Source: Candidatus Omnitrophota bacterium
Lineage (GTDB): Bacteria; Omnitrophota; Gorgyraeia; Gygaellales; Profunditerraquicolaceae
Length of the DNA stretch: 25,446 nucleotides
Direction: 5' to 3'
Assembly: GCA_028717055.1 (NCBI GenBank)
Contig: JAQUOO010000005.1
Location: 1-25,446, forward strand
Part shown: piece by piece, positions 14,943-20,849 of the stretch
How the letters are laid out: every line of letters begins with the position of its first letter
How positions within the stretch are numbered: position 1 is the first letter of the stretch
The notes under the pieces: model-generated
Told to the model about the DNA's origin: nothing
Database searches by the model: none
The model's input: the letters and a program-made list of their open reading frames with translations, nothing else
Position numbers and translations under genes: made by a program

Positions 14943-15530
14943 TTAAAATTTGTGGTAGATTCCGGTAACCAGGGTGTAAGAGTTGAATCCGTGATTGGGT
15001 TCTCTCATTCCGGCATTGGAAAGATGGCGTATGCGGCCTTCCAGAGTAAAGGCGGTTGCAGCGGTAAGAAAATAATGCATACCTAAGGCGCCTTGTTCGG
15101 TAAAGTTAAATTGCGTGGATTGCTGGTGTATATGCGCAGTCATGTAATCAAGGCCCAGCCCTAATTTTCCATAAGGCTGGAATTTCCAGGTATCCGGGAA
15201 AAACCCCATTTTGAACCAGAAAATCGTCCCGGTTTCCAGGTTATTTTTCGGGCTGGTTATAAAACCCGCGAACGGTTCAATCTGAAATTGAAACAGTTGC
15301 CGGAGGCTAAAGCCAAGCTTTTTAGTTAAATTCTTTAAATTAAAATTGAAGGCAACGCTGATAGGGGCCATCATATAGCTGCGTTGACCGCGAACAAGTT
15401 CACCGGAAGAAAATCCCGCCAGAACTTCGATACTATCGAGGACCCCGGTTTTCTCTTCTTCGGCAAAAGATGCGCCAGCCAAAAGAAAAAGCAAACCTGA
15501 TAGTATAAAGAGAGTCAGGATGCGTTTCAT
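14943..15530 (-). CDS. PagL-like lipid A 3-O-deacylase (acyloxyacyl hydrolase family)
   Basis: Outer-membrane beta-barrel enzyme that removes an ester-linked acyl chain from lipid A. The start at 15530 is chosen because it gives a clean signal peptide (MKRILTLFILSGLLFLLAGA then SFAEEE); the ATG at 15587 only adds a polar 19-residue tail. The mature part of about 170 residues has alternating beta-strand character and the family signature near the C terminus, RHLSNAGMREPNHGFNSY. Its His and Ser match the catalytic His-x-Ser of PagL, and the Asn eight residues after the Ser matches the oxyanion-hole Asn. By counting, the position of the third catalytic residue (Glu in Pseudomonas) is Asn here. 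It ends in a Tyr-His-Lys-Phe terminus, as outer-membrane proteins often end in Phe. It converges with the SMR pair. Confidence 0.83.
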   Translation of the reverse strand: MKRILTLFILSGLLFLLAGASFAEEEKTGVLDSIEVLAGFSSGELVRGQRSYMMAPISVAFNFNLKNLTKKLGFSLRQLFQFQIEPFAGFITSPKNNLETGTIFWFKMGFFPDTWKFQPYGKLGLGLDYMTAHIHQQSTQFNFTEQGALGMHYFLTAATAFTLEGRIRHLSNAGMREPNHGFNSYTLVTGIYHKF

Positions 15531-15537
15531 AAACAAA

Positions 15538-15565
15538 ATTATATAAGAAGATTGTTGGAATTCAA
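15538..15565 (-). promoter_or_regulatory. Candidate promoter for the PagL-like gene
   Basis: On the minus strand, TTGAAT (15565-15560), 16 bp, then a perfect TATAAT (15543-15538). The predicted start of transcription falls at or next to the ATG at 15530, where no Shine-Dalgarno exists, so the message may be leaderless. Confidence 0.42.
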
Positions 15566-15612
15566 GGATTTTTTTAGAAATCCTCATTGTTAACGGCTTA
15601 AGAAAATTTTTC

Positions 15613-15640
15613 TTGACAATTGATACAATTATAGTATCAT
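15613..15640 (+). promoter_or_regulatory. Promoter of the Rrf2-1 / leader ORF transcript
   Basis: A perfect -35 TTGACA (15613-15618) and TATCAT (15635-15640) with 16 bp between. The start would be near 15647, just before AAAGGAGG (15653-15660) of the 27-residue ORF. A palindrome fills the spacer. Confidence 0.62.
15621..15639. promoter_or_regulatory. Palindromic operator candidate inside the Rrf2-1 promoter
   Basis: TGATACaattataGTATCA is a perfect 6-bp inverted repeat with a 7-bp AT-only spacer, lying between the -35 and -10 elements. Size and position fit an Rrf2-type dimer site, so autoregulation by the regulator at 15788 is the simplest reading. Confidence 0.6.
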
Positions 15641-15664
15641 TTAGTTGAAAAGAAAGGAGGGCAT

Positions 15665-15748
15665 ATGGATTTGACTGTTAGGTATATGATTCGTCCGGTT
15701 GCCCACTGCAAAGAGGGCTGTAGTATTCTGTCCTGGGCACGACTCTAA
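15665..15748 (+). CDS. 27-residue leader-like ORF with a CxxxC pair
   Basis: A short ORF with one of the best ribosome sites in the window (AAAGGAGG, 4 nt before the ATG). It is the first ORF of the Rrf2-1 transcript and ends 39 nt before the regulator gene. The peptide starts MDLTVRYMIRPVAHC and ends KEGCSILSWARL, with cysteines at residues 15 and 19. It is not hydrophobic enough for a toxin or membrane peptide. Its codons contain mutually exclusive pairing segments: GCCC (15701-15704) can pair with GGGC (15715-15718), or TGCCCA (15700-15705) with TGGGCA (15734-15739). That suggests a leader whose translation is sensed. A small metal- or thiol-reactive peptide is the alternative. Confidence 0.5.
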   Translation: MDLTVRYMIRPVAHCKEGCSILSWARL

Positions 15749-15787
15749 ACTACCCGCTAATCTTCCCCGGTAACTTTAAGGATAATA

Positions 15788-16186
15788 ATGAAATTGATAA
15801 CCAGAGATACGGATTACGCGTTAAGGGCCCTATGTTTTATATCCCGAAGCAGCGCAGGAAAGTTTTCGGTTACAAAGTTAAGTAAGGAGTTAGGTGTGCC
15901 GCGGCCTTTCTTGAGAAAGATTCTTCAAACTTTAAATAAGCAAAAGATACTGGAGTCTACTCGGGGAAAAGCAGGAGGTTTTATTTTGGCCAAGGATCCG
16001 AAAAAAATATTCTTAACGGATATAATCGGCATATTCCAAGGCCGTTTAAAACTAAATGAGTGTTTCTTAAACAGGCTGATTTGTCCGGACCAGAGGACTT
16101 GCCTTTTGAGAAAAATGCTTGTTAAGATTGAGCGGTATGTGTTAAAAGAACTGGGCTCTATTACTATAGCGTCGCTGTTAAAATAG
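15788..16186 (+). CDS. Rrf2-family transcriptional regulator with three cluster cysteines (Rrf2-1)
   Basis: A 132-residue winged-helix DNA-binding protein of the Rrf2 family (IscR, NsrR, CymR relatives). The N-terminal part MKLITRDTDYALRALCFIS, the helix-turn-helix VTKLSKELGVPRPFLRKILQ and the wing STRGKAGGFILAKDP are all typical. Cys92, Cys99 and Cys105 in ECFLNRLICP and DQRTCLLR are spaced C-x6-C-x5-C, close to the Fe-S ligands of IscR and NsrR, so it probably binds an iron-sulfur cluster and senses O2, NO, peroxide or Fe-S status. It lies directly upstream of the oxygen-defence genes and downstream of a promoter with a palindrome. SD AAGGA precedes the ATG. Which signal it senses cannot be read from sequence. 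Confidence 0.93.
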   Translation: MKLITRDTDYALRALCFISRSSAGKFSVTKLSKELGVPRPFLRKILQTLNKQKILESTRGKAGGFILAKDPKKIFLTDIIGIFQGRLKLNECFLNRLICPDQRTCLLRKMLVKIERYVLKELGSITIASLLK

Positions 16187-16406
16187 GCGTTTGCATGATT
16201 CGACTGCGGTTTTGCGAAAAGCGGTTGCCATTTTGCCTAATTTGCGGTATCTTAATAGCAAGTTTTATATGGGCCCGACTCCGCCGGATTTTATTTCAAA
16301 AAAATGTTCTATCGGATTCTCTTAGTGGAAGTTCGATTTGAAACTAACCGGTAATCCCGATGAGGTTCCAGACAATATTTCGGGTAAGTAAAACAGGAGG
16401 TGCAAT
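16187..16406. other. Intergenic regulatory stretch before the oxygen-defence operon
   Basis: There are 220 bp without a convincing ORF. A possible promoter is TTGCCA (16225-16230), 17 bp, TATCTT (16248-16253). Just upstream lies the palindrome TTTTGCGAAAA (16210-16220) flanked by two GCGGTT copies. A weak CCCGA/TCGGG hairpin (16356-16384) lies shortly before the AGGAGG of the next ORF. The TGATAC palindrome of the regulator's promoter is not repeated here. Confidence 0.4.
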
Positions 16407-16466
16407 ATGGGTTGTGGATGCGGATGTGGAACCAAGAAGAAAAAAAAGAAGGCCAAGAAGAAATAG
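16407..16466 (+). CDS. 19-residue Cys/Gly plus polylysine peptide
   Basis: A tiny ORF with a strong AGGAGG placed 6 nt before its ATG. Its peptide has two halves: MGCGCGCG, with three cysteines alternating with glycine, and a tail TKKKKKKAKKK, giving nine lysines. I do not recognise it as a named family. The CGCGCG head could bind metal (Cu, Zn or Fe) or form mixed disulfides, and the tail should bind nucleic acid or acidic lipid; both are inferences from composition. It is the first ORF of the oxygen-defence run, separated from rubredoxin by a 13-bp hairpin. The strong ribosome site, clean stop and operon position argue for a real product; its length argues for caution. Confidence 0.6.
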   Translation: MGCGCGCGTKKKKKKAKKK

Positions 16467-16473
16467 TTTTTTA

Positions 16474-16509
16474 AGTTCAGGCGCTGCCTTTAGAGACAGC
16501 GCCTGAACT
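16474..16509 (+). other. Very stable 13-bp hairpin between the Cys/Lys peptide and rubredoxin
   Basis: AGTTCAGGCGCTG (16474-16486) and CAGCGCCTGAACT (16497-16509) are perfect complements around a 10-nt loop. There is no T run on its 3' side, and on the other strand it is followed by A residues, so it lacks the tail of an intrinsic terminator in either direction. It more likely marks an RNA-processing or stability boundary, or a partial transcription block, that sets different levels of the peptide and the downstream genes. Confidence 0.7.
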
Positions 16510-16538
16510 GTCTAATGAAGGCTTGAAAGGAGTTTAAA

Positions 16539-16697
16539 ATGGATAAATACAGATGCACAGTATGTGGTTATATTTATGATCCGGCTCAAGGGGATTCCAG
16601 CGCGAATATCCCGGCAGGGACTTCTTTTGATAAATTGCCCGCAGATTGGATTTGTCCTGAATGCGGGGTAGGCAAGGATATGTTCGAAAAAGTCTAA
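16539..16697 (+). CDS. rd: Rubredoxin
   Basis: A 52-residue one-iron electron carrier in the cytoplasm. Both iron-binding knuckles are visible: YRCTVCGYIYDPAQGD near the N terminus (Cys6 and Cys9) and WICPECGVGKDMFEK near the C terminus. The aromatic and Pro-Ala-Gly core (IPAGTSFDKLPADW) is also typical. SD AAAGGAG precedes the ATG. In anaerobes rubredoxin gives electrons to flavodiiron proteins and rubrerythrins. Both kinds are encoded 2-4 kb downstream in the same direction, and a flavin reductase at 17563 is a plausible donor. Length and sequence are normal for a stand-alone rubredoxin. Confidence 0.97.
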   Translation: MDKYRCTVCGYIYDPAQGDSSANIPAGTSFDKLPADWICPECGVGKDMFEKV

Positions 16698-16710
16698 AAA
16701 GAGGCAGGCT

Positions 16711-17562
16711 ATGTTGTCAAAAATAACCTTTAAAGGTAACCCGTTTACTTTGGTAGGCAGGCAAATAAGCATAGGGAATAAGTCTCCTGATTTTAGAGTT
16801 GTTTCTCAGGACTTAAAGGAGGTAGGGTTATCTGACTTTAAAGGGAAGCTCAAGCTGATCAGTTCTTTTCCTTCCTTGGATACGCCTGTTTGCGATTTGC
16901 AGGTCAAGGAGTTCAATAAAAAGGCTGCTGGCCTTTCAACTGATATAGCTGTAATAGGAATAAGCAAGGATCTGCCGTTTGCCCAGAGCAGGTTTTGTTC
17001 TTTAAATGAGATTAAAAATGAAACAGTGCTTTCGGATTATAAATATTCATCATTTGGTTTAAACTACGGTTTACTGGTTAAAGAGTTGAACCTTTTGGCC
17101 CGCTCAGTGCTGATCTTGGATAAGAATGACACTTTACGTTATTTCAAAATTGTTCCGGAAATAACCCAAGCCGTTGATTATGCTGCCGCGCTGGAGAATC
17201 TCGAATCAATACTTAAAAATCCCTCGGTGGCCATTAACCAGGATCTGCCTGGTCATTGCAAGCCTTGCGCAGGAGTGGTTTCGGCTTTGCCTAAGGATAA
17301 GGTTAAAGAATTGCTTACCAGACTCAAAAGCTGGACGTTGGTTGAGGATAAAAAGATAACCAAAGAGTTTAAATTCAGGGATTCTATCGAGGCAAAATAT
17401 TTCCTGGATATAGTCTCGGTAATTGCCGAAGAACAGGGTCACCATCCCGCACTGACTTTAATGTATGACAAATTAAAGGTTACGCTTACGACGCATGTTG
17501 CTTCCGGGCTCACTGATAATGATTTTATCATGGCCGGGATAATCGATTCACTGGGTAGCTAA
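16711..17562 (+). CDS. Fusion of thiol peroxidase (Tpx) and pterin-4a-carbinolamine dehydratase (PCD/DCoH)
   Basis: One uninterrupted 283-residue frame carries two complete enzymes. Residues 1-170 are an atypical 2-Cys peroxiredoxin of the Tpx type: FKGNPFTLVG at the start, SFPSLDTPVCDLQV with peroxidatic Cys61 and its Thr58, and ISKDLPFAQSRFC with resolving Cys96. Residues 180-283 are a PCD: KSWTLVEDKKITKEFKFRD, then E-x3-HHP (Glu240, His244, His245), Tyr252 and His262 in LTTHVASGLT, matching the known active-site pattern. A CKPC (183-186) starts the second domain, as in many bacterial PCD proteins. Tpx reduces peroxides with thioredoxin-like donors; PCD recycles pterin cofactors. The gene next to it starts directly after the stop. 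I do not recall this fusion as a described architecture. Confidence 0.95.
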   Translation: MLSKITFKGNPFTLVGRQISIGNKSPDFRVVSQDLKEVGLSDFKGKLKLISSFPSLDTPVCDLQVKEFNKKAAGLSTDIAVIGISKDLPFAQSRFCSLNEIKNETVLSDYKYSSFGLNYGLLVKELNLLARSVLILDKNDTLRYFKIVPEITQAVDYAAALENLESILKNPSVAINQDLPGHCKPCAGVVSALPKDKVKELLTRLKSWTLVEDKKITKEFKFRDSIEAKYFLDIVSVIAEEQGHHPALTLMYDKLKVTLTTHVASGLTDNDFIMAGIIDSLGS

Positions 17563-18267
17563 ATGGCGCAAGAATTAACCGCAAGGGTCAAAGAAGTTAT
17601 CCAAAGGACTTATAACGTTAAAAGTATCCGTCTTGATATTGGCGGTAAGGCGGATTTTAAAGCGGGGCAGTTCCTTGCGGTTACATTGCAGAATAACCCG
17701 GAGCTAAAAAAATATCTTTCAATATCCAGCTCTCCGACTGAAGAATGTTATCTGGAATTCACCAAGAAGCTTACTGAAAGTGATTTTTCTCAGGTGCTTA
17801 ACCAGCTTAAACCCGGAGATACAGTCAATATCCAGTATCCTTTTGGCAAATTTATTTTGGGAGAGCCGGCGGCAGATTTAGCGTTTTTATCCGGAGGCAT
17901 CGGCATTACGCCGATAAGAAGCATAGCCAAATATGTAGTGGATAAGAATTTGGGAACAGATATGGTTTTGGTCTATGCCAATCGTTCGCTGAAAGATATA
18001 GTATTCAAAGATGATTTTGACGCGATGCAGAAAATTTATCCCAAAATAAAAGTCGCGCATGTGCTTTGTGAAGCCAGCCCCGGTTTTAAATGCACCCCCG
18101 GATTAATCAACGCGCAGGTGATCAAGAATGAAGTGAGTGATTATTTAAAGAGGAAATTTTATCTTTGCGGCCCGCCGCAAATGGTCGAAGCAATGGAAAA
18201 ACTATTAGTCCAAGAGTTATCTGTGGGCAAAACAAGTATAGTTACCGAGAATTTTCAAGGGTATTAA
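17563..18267 (+). CDS. Ferredoxin-NADP reductase-type flavoprotein oxidoreductase
   Basis: A 234-residue FAD- and NAD(P)H-binding reductase. The N-terminal beta-barrel shows FKAGQFLAVTL and KKYLSISSSPTEE (the RxYS-type flavin site, with Leu-Ser), and FGKFIL. The C-terminal nucleotide domain has LSGGIGITPIRSIAKY and, near the end, YLCGPPQMVEAM. There is no plant-type 2Fe-2S domain. The ATG follows the stop of the fusion gene with no gap, and the flavodiiron gene follows 9 bp later. Such enzymes reduce rubredoxin, ferredoxin or flavodoxin; in this position it probably feeds rubredoxin and thereby the flavodiiron protein (inference from order). The choice of NADH or NADPH cannot be read with confidence. 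Confidence 0.9.
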   Translation: MAQELTARVKEVIQRTYNVKSIRLDIGGKADFKAGQFLAVTLQNNPELKKYLSISSSPTEECYLEFTKKLTESDFSQVLNQLKPGDTVNIQYPFGKFILGEPAADLAFLSGGIGITPIRSIAKYVVDKNLGTDMVLVYANRSLKDIVFKDDFDAMQKIYPKIKVAHVLCEASPGFKCTPGLINAQVIKNEVSDYLKRKFYLCGPPQMVEAMEKLLVQELSVGKTSIVTENFQGY

Positions 18268-18276
18268 GGAGGCGCT

Positions 18277-19464
18277 ATGTCAGTCATAAAGTTATTATCG
18301 GATATATATTCTGTTGGGGTGGTGGATTGGAACGTGCGCAACTTTCATGGGCACACCTATACTACAAAACGAGGATCTTCTTATAATGCCTACCTGATAA
18401 TCGATGAAAAAGTTGCTCTTATTGATACAGTTTACGGCCCTTTTTCCGCTGAACTGATCGAAAATATCCAGCAGGTTGTTCCTCTAAATAAGATAGATTA
18501 TATTGTCGCTAATCACGTTGAAACAGACCATAGCGGCGCGCTTCCTGAGATTATGAAGCTGGCGAAAGGCGCTAAAATCTTCGGGACCGGGAAATGCAGG
18601 GAAGGCTTGCAACGCTATTATTATGGAAATTGGGATTTCCAAGTGGTTAAATCCGGGGATACGTTAAAACTTGGCAAAAGGAGCTTAACATTCTTAGAAG
18701 CCCCGATGATCCACTGGCCGGATAGCATGTTTACTTATTGTCCCGAAGAAGCATTGCTTATGCCTAATGACGCTTTTGGCCAGCATTTAGCCTCTAATGA
18801 AAGATTCGCCGATGAGGTTGACCAGTGCGTCTTATGGGATGAAGCAGCCAAATACTACGGGAATATACTTTGGCCTCTGGGGCAGGTCATATTAAGAAAA
18901 ATTGAAGAAGTCAAGAAAAGCAATCTTTCAATAAAGATGATTGCGCCTAGCCACGGGGTAATTTGGCGTCAGAACCCTATGCAGATAGTGGATAAATATG
19001 CAAGCTGGGCAAAGAATGAGACCCTGCCGAAAGTGGTGTTGGCTTATGAAACGATGTGGGGCGCAACCGAAAAAATGGCTCGTAAGATAGTCGAGGGTAT
19101 AGAAAAAGAAGGAATGAGCGTAAAATTGTTCGATATAACCGCTTCCGACCGCACTGAAGTAATAAAAGAAATGCTGGATGCTAAGGGTTTTATATTCGGC
19201 TCTTCGACTCACGATAATGGAATGCTTACTACGATAGCCGGATTTCTTGATTTCATAAAAGGACTTAAGCCAAAGAATAGAAGCGCTGCGGTTTTCGGTT
19301 CCTATGGTTGGGCAGGAGGCGCGGTCAGGCAAATCGAAGGAATTATCAAAGAAACCGGTTTGGATTTAACACAAGAAGGATTACAGGTTAAATATATGCC
19401 CGATAAGAATGATTTGGCGGCTTGCATTGAATTCGGCAGAAGTTTTGCCGCAAAATTAAAATAA
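18277..19464 (+). CDS. fprA: Class A flavodiiron protein (FprA-type O2/NO reductase)
   Basis: Cytoplasmic enzyme that reduces O2 to water (or NO to N2O) with electrons from rubredoxin; 395 residues as expected. The metallo-beta-lactamase half (1-250) has a complete di-iron site: HVETDH (His80, Glu82, Asp84, His85), His146 in APMIHWPDS, Asp165 in MPNDAFGQH, and His226 in APSHGVIW. The flavodoxin half (253-395) starts VVLAYETMWGATEKMA, with GSSTHDNGML and FGSYGWAGGAV near the FMN. AGGAGG precedes the ATG. There is no fused reductase or rubredoxin domain, so it needs the separate rubredoxin (16539) and flavin reductase (17563) of the same run. Confidence 0.96.
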   Translation: MSVIKLLSDIYSVGVVDWNVRNFHGHTYTTKRGSSYNAYLIIDEKVALIDTVYGPFSAELIENIQQVVPLNKIDYIVANHVETDHSGALPEIMKLAKGAKIFGTGKCREGLQRYYYGNWDFQVVKSGDTLKLGKRSLTFLEAPMIHWPDSMFTYCPEEALLMPNDAFGQHLASNERFADEVDQCVLWDEAAKYYGNILWPLGQVILRKIEEVKKSNLSIKMIAPSHGVIWRQNPMQIVDKYASWAKNETLPKVVLAYETMWGATEKMARKIVEGIEKEGMSVKLFDITASDRTEVIKEMLDAKGFIFGSSTHDNGMLTTIAGFLDFIKGLKPKNRSAAVFGSYGWAGGAVRQIEGIIKETGLDLTQEGLQVKYMPDKNDLAACIEFGRSFAAKLK

Positions 19465-19474
19465 GGAGGAGGCG

Positions 19475-19651
19475 ATGGGGCCTATAGAAGCTCTCAGGTT
19501 TGCGTTAGAAAAGGAAACTGAAGCCAAGAATATTTACGAAAGATTCATTTTTCAGCATTCCGAAACAAAGGATATCTTTACTTTTCTTATGAATGAAGAA
19601 GAAAAACATAAACAGCTTATTGAGAAAAAAATTGTGGAACTCGAAAACTAG
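19475..19651 (+). CDS. 58-residue half-ferritin (single two-helix ferritin-like unit)
   Basis: A short ORF with an excellent AAGGAGGAGG ribosome site, located between fprA (10 bp) and the PNPOx-like gene (no gap). It encodes just one helix pair of the ferritin/rubrerythrin fold: helix A, EALRFALEKETEAKNIYE, with the acidic ligand positions near Glu14/Glu16, and helix B, FTFLMNEEEKHKQLIEKK, with the ExxH motif Glu42-His45. The complete fold needs two such units, so it must dimerise to make a di-iron site, as encapsulin-associated ferritins do. Its sequence runs parallel to the first half of the 158-residue protein at 20126. No encapsulin gene is present. It may be an oxygen or peroxide scavenging or iron-handling protein. 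Confidence 0.82.
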   Translation: MGPIEALRFALEKETEAKNIYERFIFQHSETKDIFTFLMNEEEKHKQLIEKKIVELEN

Positions 19652-20116
19652 ATGAATCCGCTTAATGAAGAAGTCATTCGATTTTTCCAAAAGCAGGGCT
19701 GTGTTATTCTTTCTAGCATTGATAGCAGGGGTTTTCCGCATAGTGCCTGCAAGGGGATAGTAAGAATTAACCAGAATGGAAGCATCTATCTGTTAGACGC
19801 CTATAGAGGCAAGACCCTGCAGAATTTAAAGAGCAATTCTAGCGTTAATGTTACCGCATTTGATGAACATAAATTCATCGGTTACTGTCTTAAGGGAAAG
19901 GCCAGGCTCTTATTTAAAAAAGAGCTTAGCGCCGAGATAATTAAGGCTTGGGAAGATAGGATAACCGATAGGCTAACTCAGAGATTGCTGAAGAATATCC
20001 GCGGTGAGGCAAAAGGACAACTTCGTCATCCGGAAGTCCTGCTTCCTGACCCGGAGCATATGATTGTTGTCGCAGTAGAAGAAGTGATTGATCTTACGCC
20101 GCAACATTTAAAGTAA
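19652..20116 (+). CDS. Pyridoxamine 5'-phosphate oxidase-like FMN-binding split-barrel protein
   Basis: A 154-residue protein of the PNPOx-like flavoprotein superfamily. The N-terminal pattern IRFFQKQGCVILSSIDSRGFPHSACKGIV matches the family (given as two parts, QGCVILSSIDS and GFPHSA). NQNGSIYLLDAYRGKTLQNL is the usual cofactor strand, and FDEHKFIGYCLKGKARLL follows. The C-terminal third is charged and helical. Family members bind FMN, F420 or heme and act as small flavin reductases, so an NADH:FMN or oxygen-related role fits the location, but the substrate is unknown. It begins immediately after the half-ferritin's stop, and a ferritin-like gene follows 9 bp later. Confidence 0.86.
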   Translation: MNPLNEEVIRFFQKQGCVILSSIDSRGFPHSACKGIVRINQNGSIYLLDAYRGKTLQNLKSNSSVNVTAFDEHKFIGYCLKGKARLLFKKELSAEIIKAWEDRITDRLTQRLLKNIRGEAKGQLRHPEVLLPDPEHMIVVAVEEVIDLTPQHLK

Positions 20117-20125
20117 AGGATTGAT

Positions 20126-20602
20126 ATGGGAAATATTTTTGCTGGCAGTGAGGTTGTCGAGCTAGGCATCCAGATTGAAAAGAATGGCCGGGATTTTTAT
20201 AATACCTTGGCAAAGCAATCAAATAGCTTAAAAATCAAGGGAGTTTTTAAATTCTTAGCGGGAGAAGAAGAAAAGCACATTAAAGTATTCCGGGGCATAT
20301 TGGATAACACAGGAAAATTTGAGCCTCAAGGTCTGGATGCTGAAGAATATTATGCTTATATGGGCGCTTTAGCCAGTGAACATATATTTACTCAGGAGAA
20401 TAAGGGCGAAGGTGCTGCCAAGGACGTTAAAACCGATCGAGAAGCAATAGAAAAAGCCATTCGCTTTGAAGAAGATTCCATCGTTTTTTATGCAGGGATA
20501 AAAAAAATCGTTGCCGGTTATGACGAGAAAATAATTGAAGCCCTGATTACTCAGGAAGAGGGCCATTTAAAACAGCTTTTGGATATGAAGAAGCTGATTT
20601 AG
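20126..20602 (+). CDS. Rubrerythrin-like ferritin-family protein without rubredoxin domain
   Basis: A 158-residue four-helix di-iron protein. Two similar halves are visible: half 1 (about 8-58) has Glu18 in QIEKNGRDFY and the ExxH at Glu48-His51 (GEEEKH), and half 2 (about 105-155) has FEEDSIVFY with Glu115/116 and Glu144-His147 (TQEEGH). That is the full ligand set for a peroxide-reducing or ferroxidase di-iron centre. The C-terminal rubredoxin domain of true rubrerythrin is missing; the separate rubredoxin at 16539 may serve. A longer charged loop (60-105) joins the halves. Peroxidase activity is an inference from family and context. It lies 10 bp before the glutaredoxin-like gene. Confidence 0.87.
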   Translation: MGNIFAGSEVVELGIQIEKNGRDFYNTLAKQSNSLKIKGVFKFLAGEEEKHIKVFRGILDNTGKFEPQGLDAEEYYAYMGALASEHIFTQENKGEGAAKDVKTDREAIEKAIRFEEDSIVFYAGIKKIVAGYDEKIIEALITQEEGHLKQLLDMKKLI

Positions 20603-20612
20603 AAAGGATGGC

Positions 20613-20849
20613 ATGGCTAAAAACGTAAAAATCTACAGTACTCCGACCTGCCCGTGGTGTATAAGAACCAAACAATTCTTAAAAGACAATAGCATTGCCT
20701 TTGAAGATTATGATGTTGGTTCTGACCAGATAAAAGCCGATGAAATGGTCGCTAAAAGCGGGCAAATGGGCGTACCGGTGCTTGATATTGAAGGCGAGAT
20801 TATCGTCGGTTTTGATAAAGAGCGGATCAAGGCGGCCTTAGGATTATGA
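20613..20849 (+). CDS. Glutaredoxin-like redox protein (CPWC)
   Basis: A 78-residue thioredoxin-fold protein with the active site CPWC (Cys13-Cys16) in STPTCPWCIRTKQFL and the cis-proline loop QMGVPVLDIEGEIIVGFD. This matches the small YruB/NrdH-like glutaredoxins that are reduced by thioredoxin reductase rather than glutathione. Its stop overlaps the trxB start by 4 bp, so the two proteins are almost certainly partners. No ordinary thioredoxin gene is in the run; this protein is therefore the best candidate to reduce the Tpx half of the fusion at 16711. An SD of AAAGGATGG precedes the ATG. Confidence 0.92.
   Translation: MAKNVKIYSTPTCPWCIRTKQFLKDNSIAFEDYDVGSDQIKADEMVAKSGQMGVPVLDIEGEIIVGFDKERIKAALGL

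Noticed and set aside
14915..14946. Direct repeat CTGAGTTAA at 14915 and 14938
   Set aside because: Only 9 bp, spanning the stop codons of two convergent genes, with no mobile element or other repeat signs.
15531..15587. Upstream ATG start for the PagL-like gene
   Set aside because: The extra 19 residues are polar and would bury the signal peptide; a -10-like TATAAT lies inside this stretch.
16329..16345. GTTCGATTTGAAAC, resembling a tRNA T-arm
   Set aside because: No acceptor, D or anticodon arms can be folded around it.
16474..16509. Intrinsic terminator between the Cys/Lys peptide and rubredoxin
   Set aside because: The stem is perfect, but no U run follows it on either strand, so it is reported as a structural element instead.
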